Below, one piece after another: positions 7,786 to 20,036 of a stretch of DNA of 64,000 nt (position 1 is its first letter; every line of letters starts with the position of its first letter). The notes under the pieces were generated by a model, which searched no databases, had not been told where the DNA came from, and saw nothing but the letters and a program-made list of their open reading frames with translations. Both the position numbers and the translations under genes were made by a program. This DNA is from Pseudomonas fulva 12-X (GTDB taxonomy: Bacteria; Pseudomonadota; Gammaproteobacteria; Pseudomonadales; Pseudomonadaceae), in NCBI RefSeq assembly GCF_000213805.1, contig NC_015556.1, positions 3,425,001 through 3,489,000 on the forward strand, written 5' to 3'.

Positions 7786-9369
7786 GTGATCCTCAAGACC
7801 GTCAAGGCATCTGTCCGCCACAGCATGCTTCCAGCCGCGCTGTGCCTGGCCTGCACCACCTCGCTGTTCAGTGCCCAGGTGCTGGCTTTCTCCCTCGATG
7901 ATGTGGCCTCCCAAGCCAAGGGGCTACTGGACAAACCTTACACGGCGCCTGCCAGCAACCTGCCCAATGAGCTGCGCACCCTGTCCTTCAAGGACTACCA
8001 GCAGATCAAGGCCCGTGAAGACAAGTACGAATGGGCCGGCAGCAAGACGCCCTTCAAGCTGAGCTTCTACCACCAGGGCATGCACTTCGAGACCCCGGTA
8101 AAGATCAACGAAGTGACCGCCACCAGCGTCAACGAAATCAAATACGACCCCGAGCGTTTCGACTTCGGCGACGTGAAGGTCGACAAGGACGCCACCAAGG
8201 ATCTGGGCTACGCGGGCTTTCGCGTCATGTACCCGATCAACGACAAGGACAAGCTCGACGAGATCATGAGCGTGCTCGGCGCCAGCTACTACCGTGTGGT
8301 CGGCAAGGATCAGGTCTACGGCACCTCGGCCCGCGGCCTGGCCATCGACACCGCGCTGCCCAGCGGCGAGGAATTCCCATACTTTCGCGAGTTCTGGATC
8401 GAGCGCCCGAAAGCCGGCGACAAGCACCTGGTGATGTACGCCCTGCTCGACTCGCCACGCGCCACCGGTGCCTACCGTTTCATCCTGCGTCCGGGCAAGG
8501 ACGCCATCGTCGACGTCAAATCCAAGGTATTCCTGCGCGAGAACGTCACCAAGCTCGGCGTCGCGCCGCTGACCAGCATGTTCCTGTACGGCAGCAACCA
8601 GCGCTCGGCCAAGGCCAACTACCGCCCGGCCCTGCATGATGCCAACGGCCTGGCCATCCATACCGGCAGTGACGAGCACATCTGGCGCCCGCTGAACAAC
8701 CCGCAGAACCTGGGCGTGAGCACCTTCCAGGTCGAGAACCCGAAAGGTTTCGGCCTGCTGCAGCGTGGCCGCGACTTCGCCCAGTACGAAGACCTGGACG
8801 ACCACTACGAAGAGCGCCCCAGCGTGTGGATTGAACCCAAGGGCGAATGGGGCAAGGGCAAGGTCGAGCTGGTGGAAATCCCCACGCCGGATGAAACCAA
8901 CGACAACATCGTCGCCTTCTGGACGCCCGACGAGCAGCCCAAGCCGGGCGAGCCGATGGAGTTCGACTACCGCATGCACTGGACCAAGGACGAGCGCGCC
9001 CAGCTGGGCCCGGATCTGGCCTGGGTCAAGCAGACCATGCGCAGCGCCGGTGAGGTCAAGCAGCCCAACCTGACCCGCAAGCTCGACGGCAGCATCGCCC
9101 TGCTGGTGGACTTCGAAGGTCCGTCCCTGGAAGCCCTCAAGCCTGACGCGGCAGTCGCCAGCAACTTCAGCATCAACGACAACGCCGAAGTGCTGGACAA
9201 TCACCTGCAGTACAACAAGGCCACCAAAGGCTGGCGCATGACGGTGCGTTTCAAGGTCAAGGATCCCAAGCAAGCGGTAGAAATGCGCGCGGCTCTGGTC
9301 GAGGGTGACAAGACCCTCAGCGAAACCTGGAGCTATCAACTCCCGCCCAACACGGTTGCCCCGCAATGA
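7786..9369 (+). CDS. opgG: Periplasmic glucan biosynthesis protein OpgG
   Basis: 527 residues, MdoG/OpgG family, acting in the periplasm in synthesis and branching of osmoregulated periplasmic glucans. GTG 7786 was chosen because GGGAGG precedes it at 7775-7780. Translation then gives a clean signal peptide ([19 protein letters not shown], cleavage after VLA, near residue 33). An upstream ATG at 7738 lies in a hairpin loop with no spacing to its purine tract. The mature protein starts [18 protein letters not shown], typical for the family, and continues through the expected beta-sandwich and immunoglobulin-like region. Its end overlaps opgH by four bases (ATGA), so the two are co-translated. 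Confidence 0.95.
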   Translation: MILKTVKASVRHSMLPAALCLACTTSLFSAQVLAFSLDDVASQAKGLLDKPYTAPASNLPNELRTLSFKDYQQIKAREDKYEWAGSKTPFKLSFYHQGMHFETPVKINEVTATSVNEIKYDPERFDFGDVKVDKDATKDLGYAGFRVMYPINDKDKLDEIMSVLGASYYRVVGKDQVYGTSARGLAIDTALPSGEEFPYFREFWIERPKAGDKHLVMYALLDSPRATGAYRFILRPGKDAIVDVKSKVFLRENVTKLGVAPLTSMFLYGSNQRSAKANYRPALHDANGLAIHTGSDEHIWRPLNNPQNLGVSTFQVENPKGFGLLQRGRDFAQYEDLDDHYEERPSVWIEPKGEWGKGKVELVEIPTPDETNDNIVAFWTPDEQPKPGEPMEFDYRMHWTKDERAQLGPDLAWVKQTMRSAGEVKQPNLTRKLDGSIALLVDFEGPSLEALKPDAAVASNFSINDNAEVLDNHLQYNKATKGWRMTVRFKVKDPKQAVEMRAALVEGDKTLSETWSYQLPPNTVAPQ

Positions 9370-11939
9370 AAAACACCGAGCAGTCCGCCCTGGACGAGTA
9401 CCTGGACAGCCTGCCTCTGAGTGCCACCGAGCGCGAAGCCCTGGCTGACAGCCGTGACTTCACCGAACTGCATAGCCGCCTGGGCGGCGTGCAGACGGCA
9501 GAGGCCGAAGAGGCCGTGCACCGATCCGCCATGCGCCGCGTCGAACTCGGCGCTGGCCGGCCCCTGGAGGCCGAAGGCCTGCTGTCTCTCGATGCCGCCG
9601 GGCGTCCGATCCTGCGCGCGGCCCCGCCGCTCAATCGCACCAAGATGACCCCCGAGCCGTGGCGCACCAACGTGCTGACCCGCGGCTTGCGTGCACTGTT
9701 CGGCAAGAGCAACCCGCCACGCCCGCCAAAGCGTGAGCTGGAGCCGGCGCGCTGGCGTCGGGTCGGATCCTTGCGCCGCTACGTGCTGCTGATTCTGATG
9801 CTCAGCCAGACCGCCGTCGCCACCTGGTACATGAACAGCATCCTGCCCTACCAGGGTTGGGCGCTGATCAATCTGCAGGAGGTCATAGACCAGGGCTGGC
9901 GGGAGAGTTTCTTCCAGGTGCTGCCTTATCTGGTGCAGGGCAGCATTCTGGCGCTGTTCTCGCTGTTGTTCTGCTGGGTTTCAGCCGGTTTCTGGACGGC
10001 CCTGATGGGCTTCTGGGAATTGATGCGCGGTTACGACCGCTACGGCATTTCCGGCAGCAGCGCAGGCGACGAGCCGATCGACGCCGCCGCGCGCACCGCG
10101 ATCATCATGCCGATCTGCAACGAGGACGTACCCCGGGTATTCGCCGGCCTGCGCGCCACCTACGAGTCGGTGAAGGCCTCGGGTGAACTCGCCCAGTTCG
10201 ACTTCTTCATCCTCAGCGATACCGGCGATGCCGACATCGCGGTGGCCGAGCAACGCGCCTGGCTGGAGCTGTGCCAGGAGACCGAAGGCTTCGGCAATAT
10301 CTTCTACCGCCGCCGGCGTCGTCGCGTGAAGCGCAAGAGCGGCAACATCGACGACTTCTGCCGTCGCTGGGGCGGTGATTACCGTTACATGGTAGTGCTC
10401 GACGCCGACAGCGTGATGAGCGGCGAATGCCTGACCAAGCTGGTACGCCTGATGGAGGCCAACCCCCAGGCCGGCATCATCCAGACCTCGCCGAAAGCCG
10501 CCGGCATGAACACCCTGTACGCGCGCCTGCAGCAGTTCGCCACCCGCGCCTACGGCCCGCTGTTCACCGCCGGCCTGCACTATTGGCAGCTGGGTGAATC
10601 CCATTACTGGGGCCACAACGCGATCATTCGCATGCAGCCGTTCATCGAGCACTGCGCCCTGGCACCGCTGCCGGGCAAGGGCTCGTTCGCTGGGGCGATC
10701 ATGTCTCACGATTTCGTCGAGGCCTCGCTGATGCGCCGCGCCGGCTGGGGCGTATGGATCGCCTACGACCTGCCGGGCAGCTACGAAGAGTTGCCGCCCA
10801 ACCTGATCGACGAGCTGCAGCGCGACCGCCGCTGGTGCCACGGCAACCTGATGAACTTCCGCCTGTTCCTGGTCAAGGGCATGCACCCGGTGCACCGCGC
10901 GGTGTTCCTGACCGGCGTGATGTCCTACCTATCGGCGCCGCTGTGGTTCATGTTCCTGCTGCTTTCCACGGCTCTACTGGCCATCCATACGCTGATGGAA
11001 CCGCAATACTTCCTGGTACCCGGCCAGCTGTTCCCGGTGTGGCCACGCTGGAACCCACAGCTGGCGGTGACATTGTTTTCCACCACCCTGACCCTGCTGT
11101 TTTTGCCCAAGCTACTCGCCGTGATCCTCATCTGGGTCAAGGACGCCAAGGCTTACGGCGGCGCCTTCAAGGCGACCGTCAGCATGCTGCTGGAGATGCT
11201 CTTCTCGGTGCTGCTGGCGCCGGTACGCATGCTGTTCCACACAATGTTCGTCACCGCCGCGTTCCTGGGCTGGTCCGCCACCTGGAATTCGCCGCAGCGT
11301 GACAACGGCATCACCACCTGGGGCGATGCTACCCGTCGTCACGGCTGGCAGGCGCTACTGGGCGTGGTCTGGACGGCAGGCGTAGCCTGGCTGGACCCGA
11401 ACTTCCTGTGGTGGCTGTCGCCGATCGTGGGATCGCTGATGCTGGCAATACCGGTGTCGGTGTTCTCCAGCCGCCTGAGCCTGGGTCTGGGCAGCAAGAA
11501 GGCCAAGCTGTTCCTGATTCCCGAAGAGTCCAACCCGCCTCAGGAGCTGCTGTCCACCTACGCCTACACGCGGCACAACCGCGAGCACGCGATGGAAAAC
11601 GGCTTTATCGAAGCGGTGCTGCGACCCTTCCCCAATGCTCTGGCCTGCGCCATGGCCACCGCCCGCCACGGCCAGGCGCCGCTGCTCGAACAGGCTCGTC
11701 AGCGCGCCCTGAACGAGGCTCTGGAGCTGGGCCCGAAAAAGCTCGACGGCAAACGCAAGCTGGCGTTGCTCAGTGACCCGGTATTGATGACGCGCCTGCA
11801 CGCGCAGCTATGGCAACAGGCCGAACAGCACCCGCTGTGGCGCCATGCTTATAAGCAGAGCGCACCGCCCCAGCCAAAACATGACAACCAGGCGCTCAAA
11901 GTGGCGCCGCTCGGCACGACCTCACCCCTGGTCAACTGA
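9366..11939 (+). CDS. opgH: Glucans biosynthesis glucosyltransferase H
   Basis: 857 residues, inner-membrane GT2-family enzyme that builds the beta-1,2 glucan backbone from UDP-glucose. A cytoplasmic N-terminal region is followed by two helices (about 137-160 and 190-220). The catalytic domain shows [27 protein letters not shown] and the QRDRRW motif (D, D, D, QxxRW pattern). Five or six further helices follow, then a cytoplasmic tail. Start ATG overlaps the opgG stop. The 3' end overlaps the convergent hyi-like gene by 18 bases. Confidence 0.95.
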   Translation: MKNTEQSALDEYLDSLPLSATEREALADSRDFTELHSRLGGVQTAEAEEAVHRSAMRRVELGAGRPLEAEGLLSLDAAGRPILRAAPPLNRTKMTPEPWRTNVLTRGLRALFGKSNPPRPPKRELEPARWRRVGSLRRYVLLILMLSQTAVATWYMNSILPYQGWALINLQEVIDQGWRESFFQVLPYLVQGSILALFSLLFCWVSAGFWTALMGFWELMRGYDRYGISGSSAGDEPIDAAARTAIIMPICNEDVPRVFAGLRATYESVKASGELAQFDFFILSDTGDADIAVAEQRAWLELCQETEGFGNIFYRRRRRRVKRKSGNIDDFCRRWGGDYRYMVVLDADSVMSGECLTKLVRLMEANPQAGIIQTSPKAAGMNTLYARLQQFATRAYGPLFTAGLHYWQLGESHYWGHNAIIRMQPFIEHCALAPLPGKGSFAGAIMSHDFVEASLMRRAGWGVWIAYDLPGSYEELPPNLIDELQRDRRWCHGNLMNFRLFLVKGMHPVHRAVFLTGVMSYLSAPLWFMFLLLSTALLAIHTLMEPQYFLVPGQLFPVWPRWNPQLAVTLFSTTLTLLFLPKLLAVILIWVKDAKAYGGAFKATVSMLLEMLFSVLLAPVRMLFHTMFVTAAFLGWSATWNSPQRDNGITTWGDATRRHGWQALLGVVWTAGVAWLDPNFLWWLSPIVGSLMLAIPVSVFSSRLSLGLGSKKAKLFLIPEESNPPQELLSTYAYTRHNREHAMENGFIEAVLRPFPNALACAMATARHGQAPLLEQARQRALNEALELGPKKLDGKRKLALLSDPVLMTRLHAQLWQQAEQHPLWRHAYKQSAPPQPKHDNQALKVAPLGTTSPLVN

Positions 11940-12713
11940 CCGCCACTCGGTCATCCAGCCCAGGCTGGCACGGGTATCGCCCCCTTCCGGGCGGTACTCG
12001 GCGCCCAGCCAGCCGCGGTAAGCGGCCTTCTTGAGCGCATTGCGCAGCGCGACGAAATCCATAGAACCACTGCCTGGCGCACCGCGCCCCGGACAATCGG
12101 CGAACTGCACATGGCCGATGCGCCCGGCCAATGCCTCGACCGCTGCAATCGGGTCGATGCCCTGCCGCGCCATATGATAGATATCCAGCTGCGCGCGGAA
12201 GTTATCGTGCTCGACCGCCGCCAGCAGCGCCTGCAGGTGCTGGGGCGTGTTGACCAGAAAACCCGGCATATCGATGGGATTGATCGCCTCGCTGACCACA
12301 CCGATGCCCAGCAAGCCGAACGCCTCGGCCGCCTTGCGGATATTGCCGGCCAGGGTCTCCAACGCCTGCTCGCGGGTAAGGCCTTCGGCCAGCCGCCCGG
12401 GCAACAGGTTGATCACGCTGGGCCGCACCATCGCCGCGTAGGTCAGCGCCTCCTGAAGCGCTTCATCGAACGCCGCCTGACGCTCTGGCACCGCCGCCAG
12501 GCCCGGGCCGCCCTGGACAAAGTCGCCACCCGGGAAATTCATCAGCACCAGCGGCAGCCCTGCCCGCTCCAGTTCGTCCTTCAGGCGCAGCGCCGGCACG
12601 TCGTAGGGAAACTGGATTTCCACACCGTCAAAGCCCGCGGCTGCAGCGGCGACGATGCGTTCGAGAAGGGGCCGCTCGGTAAACAGCATGGTCAGGTTGG
12701 CGGATAGCTTCAT
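11922..12713 (-). CDS. Hydroxypyruvate isomerase family TIM-barrel protein
   Basis: 263 residues of the xylose-isomerase-like TIM barrel, Hyi/OtnI group. It opens [20 protein letters not shown] and [12 protein letters not shown], and shows the metal-ligand strands [21 protein letters not shown] and [16 protein letters not shown]. These enzymes interconvert hydroxypyruvate and tartronate semialdehyde, or 2-oxo-tetronates. The genes for glyoxylate carboligase or tartronate reductase are not adjacent, so the substrate is open. Start ATG 12713 has GGGAG upstream. Confidence 0.8.
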   Translation of the reverse strand: MKLSANLTMLFTERPLLERIVAAAAAGFDGVEIQFPYDVPALRLKDELERAGLPLVLMNFPGGDFVQGGPGLAAVPERQAAFDEALQEALTYAAMVRPSVINLLPGRLAEGLTREQALETLAGNIRKAAEAFGLLGIGVVSEAINPIDMPGFLVNTPQHLQALLAAVEHDNFRAQLDIYHMARQGIDPIAAVEALAGRIGHVQFADCPGRGAPGSGSMDFVALRNALKKAAYRGWLGAEYRPEGGDTRASLGWMTEWRSVDQG

Positions 12714-12770
12714 GGACGACTCCCTGGGCTGCCCGGTCGACAGCTCGGCGCGGGCGATAGATAAGCGGCC

Positions 12771-13139
12771 TTAAAGGCCGTCCTTTTCAAGGTGATCTAG
12801 ATCCACCGGATCGCCACTATGGGCATCGAGACGATGACGAATGTCCTCGAACATCTGGTCGAATTCTTCGTGCTCGTGGCTGATCAGCACCACGCTGGTA
12901 GGCAGACCATGCTTGTGGGCCAGGCGGCTGACCACACTGGCGAAGTTGAAGGCGGTATCGCGGTGCAGCTCGAACGACTCCTCGAAGACCGCACCGTCGA
13001 TTTCACCTTTCAGAGACATCTGCAGCATCGGCCCTTCGGCCGCATCCTGGCGAATGTCGTAATGCAGGTCGATAGCGTAAGTGGGCACATCACCGTTTGC
13101 CACGCTGTTGCTGCGATGAAAATGGCCGGGCTCGAACAT
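12771..13139 (-). CDS. DUF5064 family protein
   Basis: 122-residue soluble protein with no signal peptide, beginning MFEPGHFHRSN. It matches my recollection of the small DUF5064 family confined to pseudomonads; no function is known to me. Acidic, with a central strand-rich part and a C-terminal helix (HEEFDQMFEDIRHRL). A GGAGAC ribosome site precedes ATG 13139. It stands between the hyi-like gene and the DUF2288 gene, all on the minus strand but with gaps that do not force an operon. Confidence 0.7.
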   Translation of the reverse strand: MFEPGHFHRSNSVANGDVPTYAIDLHYDIRQDAAEGPMLQMSLKGEIDGAVFEESFELHRDTAFNFASVVSRLAHKHGLPTSVVLISHEHEEFDQMFEDIRHRLDAHSGDPVDLDHLEKDGL

Positions 13140-13338
13140 GATCTGTCTCCTCTGCGCAGGAATTGGCCGAAGCCGGGTACGACTTCGGACTCCTCACCAT
13201 AGACAGTGGCTTGCTTCGATGATGCGAGCCGACTAGCGCACCATTAAAGAGCGCTAGCAGCACCAATAATGGGCAAATTCGAAACACACCAGCCGCTGCA
13301 AATACCCAGCGCAGAGACGTTGATACGCTCGTTTGAAC

Positions 13339-13650
13339 TCAGTGCTTCTTTTCGGCGCGTTCCTGCACCAGTACCCAGGGCGCGACGACCACAGCCCAAA
13401 GGGACGGATCGCGCGCGTGCAGATCCTCGGCCCGGGTATCGCTCAACACCGCGACACGTCCGCTTTCCAGCCATGCACCGACCACTTCGCGACGGTCTTC
13501 GGCGACTGCTTCGGCCACCTCGATCAGGTCCTGATTGCTGTCCACCCACAGCAGCGCGCCGCGGGCGAAGAACGGTTGCAGCTCCTGCCAGGTGATGGGG
13601 GCGGTTTCGCCGAGCAATTTGGCATAGAGGGTGCTTGGTTGTTCGTTCAT
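13339..13650 (-). CDS. DUF2288 family protein
   Basis: 103 residues from ATG 13650 (MNEQPSTLYAKLLGETAPIT). A longer frame to 13692 exists, but GGAA lies upstream of 13650 and family members begin near this point. Conserved-looking segments are WQELQPFFARGALLWVD and VVVAPWVLVQERA. Small cytoplasmic protein of unknown function found across gammaproteobacteria. Confidence 0.75.
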   Translation of the reverse strand: MNEQPSTLYAKLLGETAPITWQELQPFFARGALLWVDSNQDLIEVAEAVAEDRREVVGAWLESGRVAVLSDTRAEDLHARDPSLWAVVVAPWVLVQERAEKKH

Positions 13651-13940
13651 GGCAGTTCCGTATTTCGATGGCCGTTTTTTGACGGCCGCCATGATAACGA
13701 CGGATGACTGACAGGCAAGGGAGAGTCAATCATCCGGCGGTCTGGAACTAGCCGTTTTTCTATACATTTCTTGCAATTACGCGACATTCTTACCGTTCTC
13801 TTTCGACTGCCGACTTTCCAAGGCGCAAATCTGCGCTCTACACTGTATCGGTACAGTTGCCGGGGATATGGCCGGAAGTCGACTCCGGTTCTGCTGCTTT
13901 GGCTACCAGAACTACAACAAAACACAACGAGTGGAGCACT
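13651..13940. promoter_or_regulatory. braC upstream region
   Basis: 290 bases upstream of braC. The only structure I see is a small palindrome, CTGTA-TCGG-TACAG at 13843-13856, next to a possible -10 (TACACT, 13839-13844). A possible -35, TTTCCA at 13815-13820, lies 18 bases upstream. Weak evidence. Confidence 0.3.
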
Positions 13941-15062
13941 ATGAACAACGCTACTAAGCAGATTTCCAAGCTGTTCGCCGCTATGGCCCTGGCTGGCTGC
14001 GCCAGCTACTCGGTCGCCGCCGACACCATCAAGATCGCCATGGCTGGCCCGGTGACCGGTGCCGTCGCTCAGTACGGTGAAATGCAGTTCGTCGGTGCCA
14101 AAATGGCCATCGAGCAGATCAACAAGGCCGGCGGTGTGAACGGTGCCCAGCTCGAAGGCGTGGTCTATGACGACGCGTGCGATCCGAAGCAGGCTGTGGC
14201 CGTGGCCAACAAGATCGTCAACGATGGCGCCAAGTTCGTCGTCGGTCACCTGTGCTCCAGCTCCACTCAGCCGGCTTCGGACATCTACGAAGACGAAGGC
14301 ATCCTGATGATCACCCCGGCTGCCACCAGCCCGGAAATCACCGCCCGTGGCTACGAGCTGATCTTCCGCACCATCGGTCTGGACAGCCTGCAGGGCCCGA
14401 CCGCCGGTAACTTCATCGCCGACCACATCAAGCCGAAGAACGTCGCCGTCATCCACGACAAGCAGCAGTACGGTGAAGGCATCGCCAGCGCCGTCAAGCA
14501 GACCCTGGAATCCAAAGGCGTCAAAGTTGGCGTGTTCGAAGGCATCAACGCCGGCGACAAGGACTTCTCCTCGCTGATCGCCAAGCTTAAGCAACAAGGC
14601 ATCGACTTCGTCTACTACGGCGGCTACCACCCGGAACTGGGTCTGCTGCTGCGCCAGTCCAAGGAAAAAGGCCTGGATGTCCGCTTCATGGGCCCAGAAG
14701 GCGTAGGCAACAAGGAAATCTCGGCCATCGCCGGCCCGGCTTCCGAAGGCCTGCTGGTCACCCTGCCGCAGTCGTTCGACCAGGATCCGAAGAACAAGGC
14801 GCTGGTTGAAGCCTTCAAGGCCAAGAACGAAGACCCGAGCGGTCCGTTCGTATTCCCGGCCTACGCTGCCGTTCAGGTCATCGCTGGCGGCATCGAGAAA
14901 GCCGGCAGCACTGACACCGCCGAAGTAGCCGCAGCCCTGCGCGCCAACACCTTCGAAACCCCGACCGGTACCCTCGGCTTTGACGAGAAAGGCGACCTGA
15001 AGAACTTCAACTTCGTGGTCTACGAATGGCACCAGGACGGCACCAAGTCCGAAGCCAAGTAA
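13941..15062 (+). CDS. braC: Branched-chain amino acid ABC transporter, periplasmic binding protein
   Basis: 373 residues, LivJ/BraC type I periplasmic binding protein for leucine, isoleucine and valine. ATG 13941 has GTGGAG upstream. The signal peptide is about residues 1-26 (ISKLFAAMALAGCASYSVAA). The mature protein begins DTIKIAMAGPVTGAVAQYGE, the standard opening strand. One Cys pair, in DDACDP and VGHLCSSS, matches the disulfide of LivJ/BraC. A strong terminator at 15225-15251 sits between it and braD, which would leave the binding protein in excess over the membrane parts. Confidence 0.95.
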   Translation: MNNATKQISKLFAAMALAGCASYSVAADTIKIAMAGPVTGAVAQYGEMQFVGAKMAIEQINKAGGVNGAQLEGVVYDDACDPKQAVAVANKIVNDGAKFVVGHLCSSSTQPASDIYEDEGILMITPAATSPEITARGYELIFRTIGLDSLQGPTAGNFIADHIKPKNVAVIHDKQQYGEGIASAVKQTLESKGVKVGVFEGINAGDKDFSSLIAKLKQQGIDFVYYGGYHPELGLLLRQSKEKGLDVRFMGPEGVGNKEISAIAGPASEGLLVTLPQSFDQDPKNKALVEAFKAKNEDPSGPFVFPAYAAVQVIAGGIEKAGSTDTAEVAAALRANTFETPTGTLGFDEKGDLKNFNFVVYEWHQDGTKSEAK

Positions 15063-15078
15063 GTCCCCCGCCGAAGAA

Positions 15079-15215
15079 GCTGATTCATGAGCTAGCGAGC
15101 TAGCGCCCTGCAAGGCAAGAACAGGCGAGGAAGCGGAGTGTACTTTTGTACATGAGCGTTCCGAACCTGTTCTTAACGCAGCAGGGCCGACGCGCAGCAG
15201 ATCATGAACAGGTTC
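15079..15215 (-). repeat. Dispersed intergenic repeat, copy 1
   Basis: Read on the minus strand it starts GAACCTGTTCATGATCTGC and ends near CTCATGAATCAGC. It aligns almost end to end with 27968-28107: shared blocks include TGCTGCGCGTCGG, GCGTTAA-AACAGG, TCCTCGCCTGTT and TGCCTTGCA. No coding capacity. Member of a Pseudomonas dispersed repeat family. Confidence 0.7.
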
Positions 15216-15224
15216 TGAACCAAG

Positions 15225-15251
15225 AGCCCACTGCTGCGGTGGGCTTTGTTT
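15225..15251 (+). terminator. Rho-independent terminator after braC
   Basis: AGCCCAC (15225-15231) pairs with GTGGGCT (15239-15245) around a 7-base loop, followed by TTTGTTT. It should stop most braC transcripts before braD. Confidence 0.8.
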
Positions 15252-15320
15252 ATTAGAAAGAATCCCGGTTTCGCGCTGCGCCACAAGCGCTGTCGTGCGC
15301 GCAAACCCAGGAGTTAGGCA

Positions 15321-17496
<2,176 letters not shown>

Positions 17497-17500
<4 letters not shown>

Positions 17501-18264
17501 GCCGCCCGATTCTAGAAGTGAGCGGCCTGTCCATGCGTTTTGGCGGCCTGCTGGCCGTCAACGGGGTCAGCCTCTCGGTCAATGAAAAACAGGTGGTGTC
17601 GATGATCGGCCCGAACGGCGCCGGCAAGACCACCGTGTTCAACTGCCTGACCGGTTTCTACAAACCGACCTCGGGCAGCATCCGCCTCAATGGTGAGCAG
17701 ATCGAAGGCCTGCCGGGCCACAAGATCGCTCGCAAAGGTGTGGTACGCACCTTCCAGAACGTTCGCCTGTTCAAGGAAATGACCGCGGTGGAAAACCTGC
17801 TGGTCGCCCAGCACCGCCACATCAACACCAACTTCCTCTCCGGGCTGTTCAAGACCCCGGCGTTTCGCCGCAGCGAACGCGAGGCCATGGATTACGCCGC
17901 GCATTGGTTGGAGCAGGTCAACCTGACCGAATTCGCCAACCGCCCGGCCGGCACCCTGGCCTACGGCCAGCAGCGCCGCTTGGAAATCGCTCGCTGCATG
18001 ATGACCCGGCCGAGCATCCTGATGCTCGACGAGCCGGCCGCCGGCCTCAACCCGCGGGAAACCGACGACCTGAAAGCGCTGATCGGCGTGCTGCGTGACG
18101 AGCATGACGTGACCGTGCTGCTGATCGAGCACGACATGAAGCTGGTCATGAGCATTTCCGACCATATCTTCGTGATCAACCAGGGCACACCCCTGGCCGA
18201 CGGCACGCCACAGCAGATCCGCGACAATCCGGACGTGATCAAAGCCTACCTGGGGGAAGCGTAA
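17497..18264 (+). CDS. braF: Branched-chain amino acid ABC transporter ATP-binding protein LivG/BraF
   Basis: 255 residues, ABC ATPase with Walker A GPNGAGKT, a signature loop degenerate as [12 protein letters not shown] (usual for LivG), Walker [13 protein letters not shown] and switch His in LIEHDM. Forms the nucleotide-binding pair with BraG on the cytoplasmic side. Overlaps braE by four bases and braG by one (TAATG). Confidence 0.95.
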
Positions 18265-18965
18265 TGCTGTATTTCGACAACGTTTCCACCTTCTACGGCA
18301 AGATCCAGGCGCTGCACGGCGTCAGTGTGGAAGTGCGCCAGGGTGAGATCGTCACCCTGATCGGGGCCAACGGCGCCGGCAAATCAACCCTGCTGATGAC
18401 CCTGTGCGGCACGCCGCAAGCCACCAGTGGCAGCATCCGTTATCAGGGTGAAGAGCTGGTCGGCATGGAAACCCCGCAGATCATGCGCAAGAGCATCGCC
18501 GTGGTGCCGGAAGGCCGCCGCGTGTTCGCCCGCCTGACCGTCGAGGAGAACCTCGCCATGGGCGGTTTCTTCGGCAGCAAGGCAGAGAATCAGGAGCAAC
18601 TGGACAAGGTGCTGCACCTGTTCCCGCGCCTGAAGGAACGCCTGGTTCAGCGCGCCGGCACCATGTCCGGCGGTGAGCAGCAGATGCTCGCCATCGGCCG
18701 TGCGCTGATGAGCAAGCCTAAGCTGCTGCTGCTCGACGAGCCGTCGCTGGGCTTGGCGCCGATTATCATCCAGCAGATCTTCGACATCATCGAACAGCTG
18801 CGTAAAGACGGTGTGACGGTGTTCCTGGTCGAGCAGAACGCCAACCAGGCGCTCAAGCTCGCCGACCGTGGCTACGTACTGGAGAACGGCCGGATCGTCA
18901 TGCAGGGCAGTGGGCATGATCTGCTGAATGATCCGAAGGTGCGTGACGCCTACCTGGGCGGCTGA
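18264..18965 (+). CDS. braG: Branched-chain amino acid ABC transporter ATP-binding protein LivF/BraG
   Basis: 233 residues, second ATPase of the transporter. Walker A GANGAGKST, signature MSGGEQQMLAIGRAL, Walker B LLLLDEPSLGLAP. The end VRDAYLGG is the usual LivF C-terminus. It closes the braCDEFG operon; the next gene, a 28-codon ORF, begins 104 bases downstream. Confidence 0.95.
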   Translation: MLYFDNVSTFYGKIQALHGVSVEVRQGEIVTLIGANGAGKSTLLMTLCGTPQATSGSIRYQGEELVGMETPQIMRKSIAVVPEGRRVFARLTVEENLAMGGFFGSKAENQEQLDKVLHLFPRLKERLVQRAGTMSGGEQQMLAIGRALMSKPKLLLLDEPSLGLAPIIIQQIFDIIEQLRKDGVTVFLVEQNANQALKLADRGYVLENGRIVMQGSGHDLLNDPKVRDAYLGG

Positions 18966-19069
18966 TGCCCTTGAACCCCGGCGGCCCAATAGCCGCCGGG
19001 ACATTTACCCTGAACGATGCCGGATGCGCTCCAGTCCCAATACTGAACGGACTAAACAGGAGTCGCACC

Positions 19070-19156
19070 ATGCTGAAGTTTCTGGGCAGCACCATCGGCA
19101 TCATCTTCCTGATCGGCCTGCTGGTCGTGATCGGTATCTTCTCGCTGATCTTCTAA
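19070..19156 (+). CDS. 28-residue single-helix membrane peptide
   Basis: A short ORF, MLKFLGSTIGIIFLIGLLVV followed by eight more residues, almost entirely hydrophobic: one membrane helix with a Lys at position 3. A good ribosome site (AGGAG, 19058-19062) lies seven bases before the ATG, and a strong terminator begins 14 bases after the stop. These flanks favour real translation. It could be the last cistron of the bra operon. I do not recognise a function. Confidence 0.6.
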   Translation: MLKFLGSTIGIIFLIGLLVVIGIFSLIF

Positions 19157-19170
19157 TCGCCCTATCTGCA

Positions 19171-19196
19171 AGCCGGGCGCCCTGCCCGGCTTTTTT
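19171..19196 (+). terminator. Rho-independent terminator after the bra region
   Basis: AGCCGGGC (19171-19178) pairs perfectly with GCCCGGCT (19184-19191) around GCCCT, followed by a run of T. It ends the bra operon plus the small peptide gene. Confidence 0.85.
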
Positions 19197-19261
19197 ATGC
19201 ATCGCGCATGAGTCTCTTCACGACGGTACAATGGGCATCACTTCGCTGACGATGCTCCGCC

Positions 19262-19972
19262 ATGACCGCTCCCCTTCGCCTCTCCAAACGCCTTATCGAA
19301 CTCACCGGCTGCTCGCGCCGCGAGGCTGAACTGTATATCGAGGGCGGCTGGGTCACGGTCAACGGCGAGGTGGTGGACGAGCCGCAGCGCAAGGTCACCG
19401 ATGAAACCGTCGCGCTGCTTCTGGGCGCCGTTGCCGAACCGCTGCTGCCGGTTACCCTGCTGCTGCACGTCCCCAGCGGACGCCTTCCCGAACGCGCCGC
19501 CGAGGAGATCGGCCCGGATAGCCGCTGGGCGGAAGACCGCGCCGAGCAGCGAACCCTGAAGGGGCACTTCGCTCGCCTCACGCCCTGCATCCCCCTGCAA
19601 GCCGGCGCCGACGGCCTGCACGTGCTGACCCAGGACTGGCGCACCGAGCGCAAGCTGCGCGAAGACCTGGCCAAGCTCGAGCAGGAATACGTGGTAGAGG
19701 TCAGTGGCGAGCTGTCCGAGCGAGACCTCAAGCGCCTCAACCATGGTCTGGTGTTCAACGGCACGCCCCTGGCGCCCTGCAAGGTCAGTTGGCAGAACGA
19801 AACCCGCCTGCGCTTCGCCCTGAAGAACCCGCTGCCTGGTCAGTTGGTATTCATGTGCAACAGCGTCGGCCTCAAGGTACTGAGCCTCAAACGTATCCGT
19901 ATCGGCGGCGTGCCCATGGGCAAGGTTCCAGCAGGCCAATGGCGCTACCTGGGCGCCAAGGAACGCTTCTGA
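19262..19972 (+). CDS. RsuA/RluF-like pseudouridine synthase homologue lacking the catalytic Asp
   Basis: 236 residues with an N-terminal S4 RNA-binding domain (about 5-50: LRLSKRLIELTGCSRREAEL) and an RsuA-type fold after it. In active members the motif GRLD-x4-GL supplies the catalytic Asp. Here the aligned stretch is IPLQ-AGAD-GLHVLTQD, so Asp is replaced by Gln113 and the Arg by Pro111. The downstream part (LAKLEQEYVVEVSGELSERD and LKVLSLKRIRIGG) is well kept. It is therefore probably an RNA-binding protein without isomerase activity, or uses another residue. It is separated from the bra region by a terminator. Confidence 0.75.
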   Translation: MTAPLRLSKRLIELTGCSRREAELYIEGGWVTVNGEVVDEPQRKVTDETVALLLGAVAEPLLPVTLLLHVPSGRLPERAAEEIGPDSRWAEDRAEQRTLKGHFARLTPCIPLQAGADGLHVLTQDWRTERKLREDLAKLEQEYVVEVSGELSERDLKRLNHGLVFNGTPLAPCKVSWQNETRLRFALKNPLPGQLVFMCNSVGLKVLSLKRIRIGGVPMGKVPAGQWRYLGAKERF

Positions 19973-20036
19973 GCCGTCACGCCTCTCCCTTTCTTAGAGG
20001 GCGGCCTAAGCGCCGGCCCCATCTTCAGGAATTCCC

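Noticed and set aside
6411..7934. 507-codon antisense frame over the acyltransferase and opgG start
   Set aside because: Glu/Gln/His-rich shadow translation, no ribosome site, conflicts with two supported genes.
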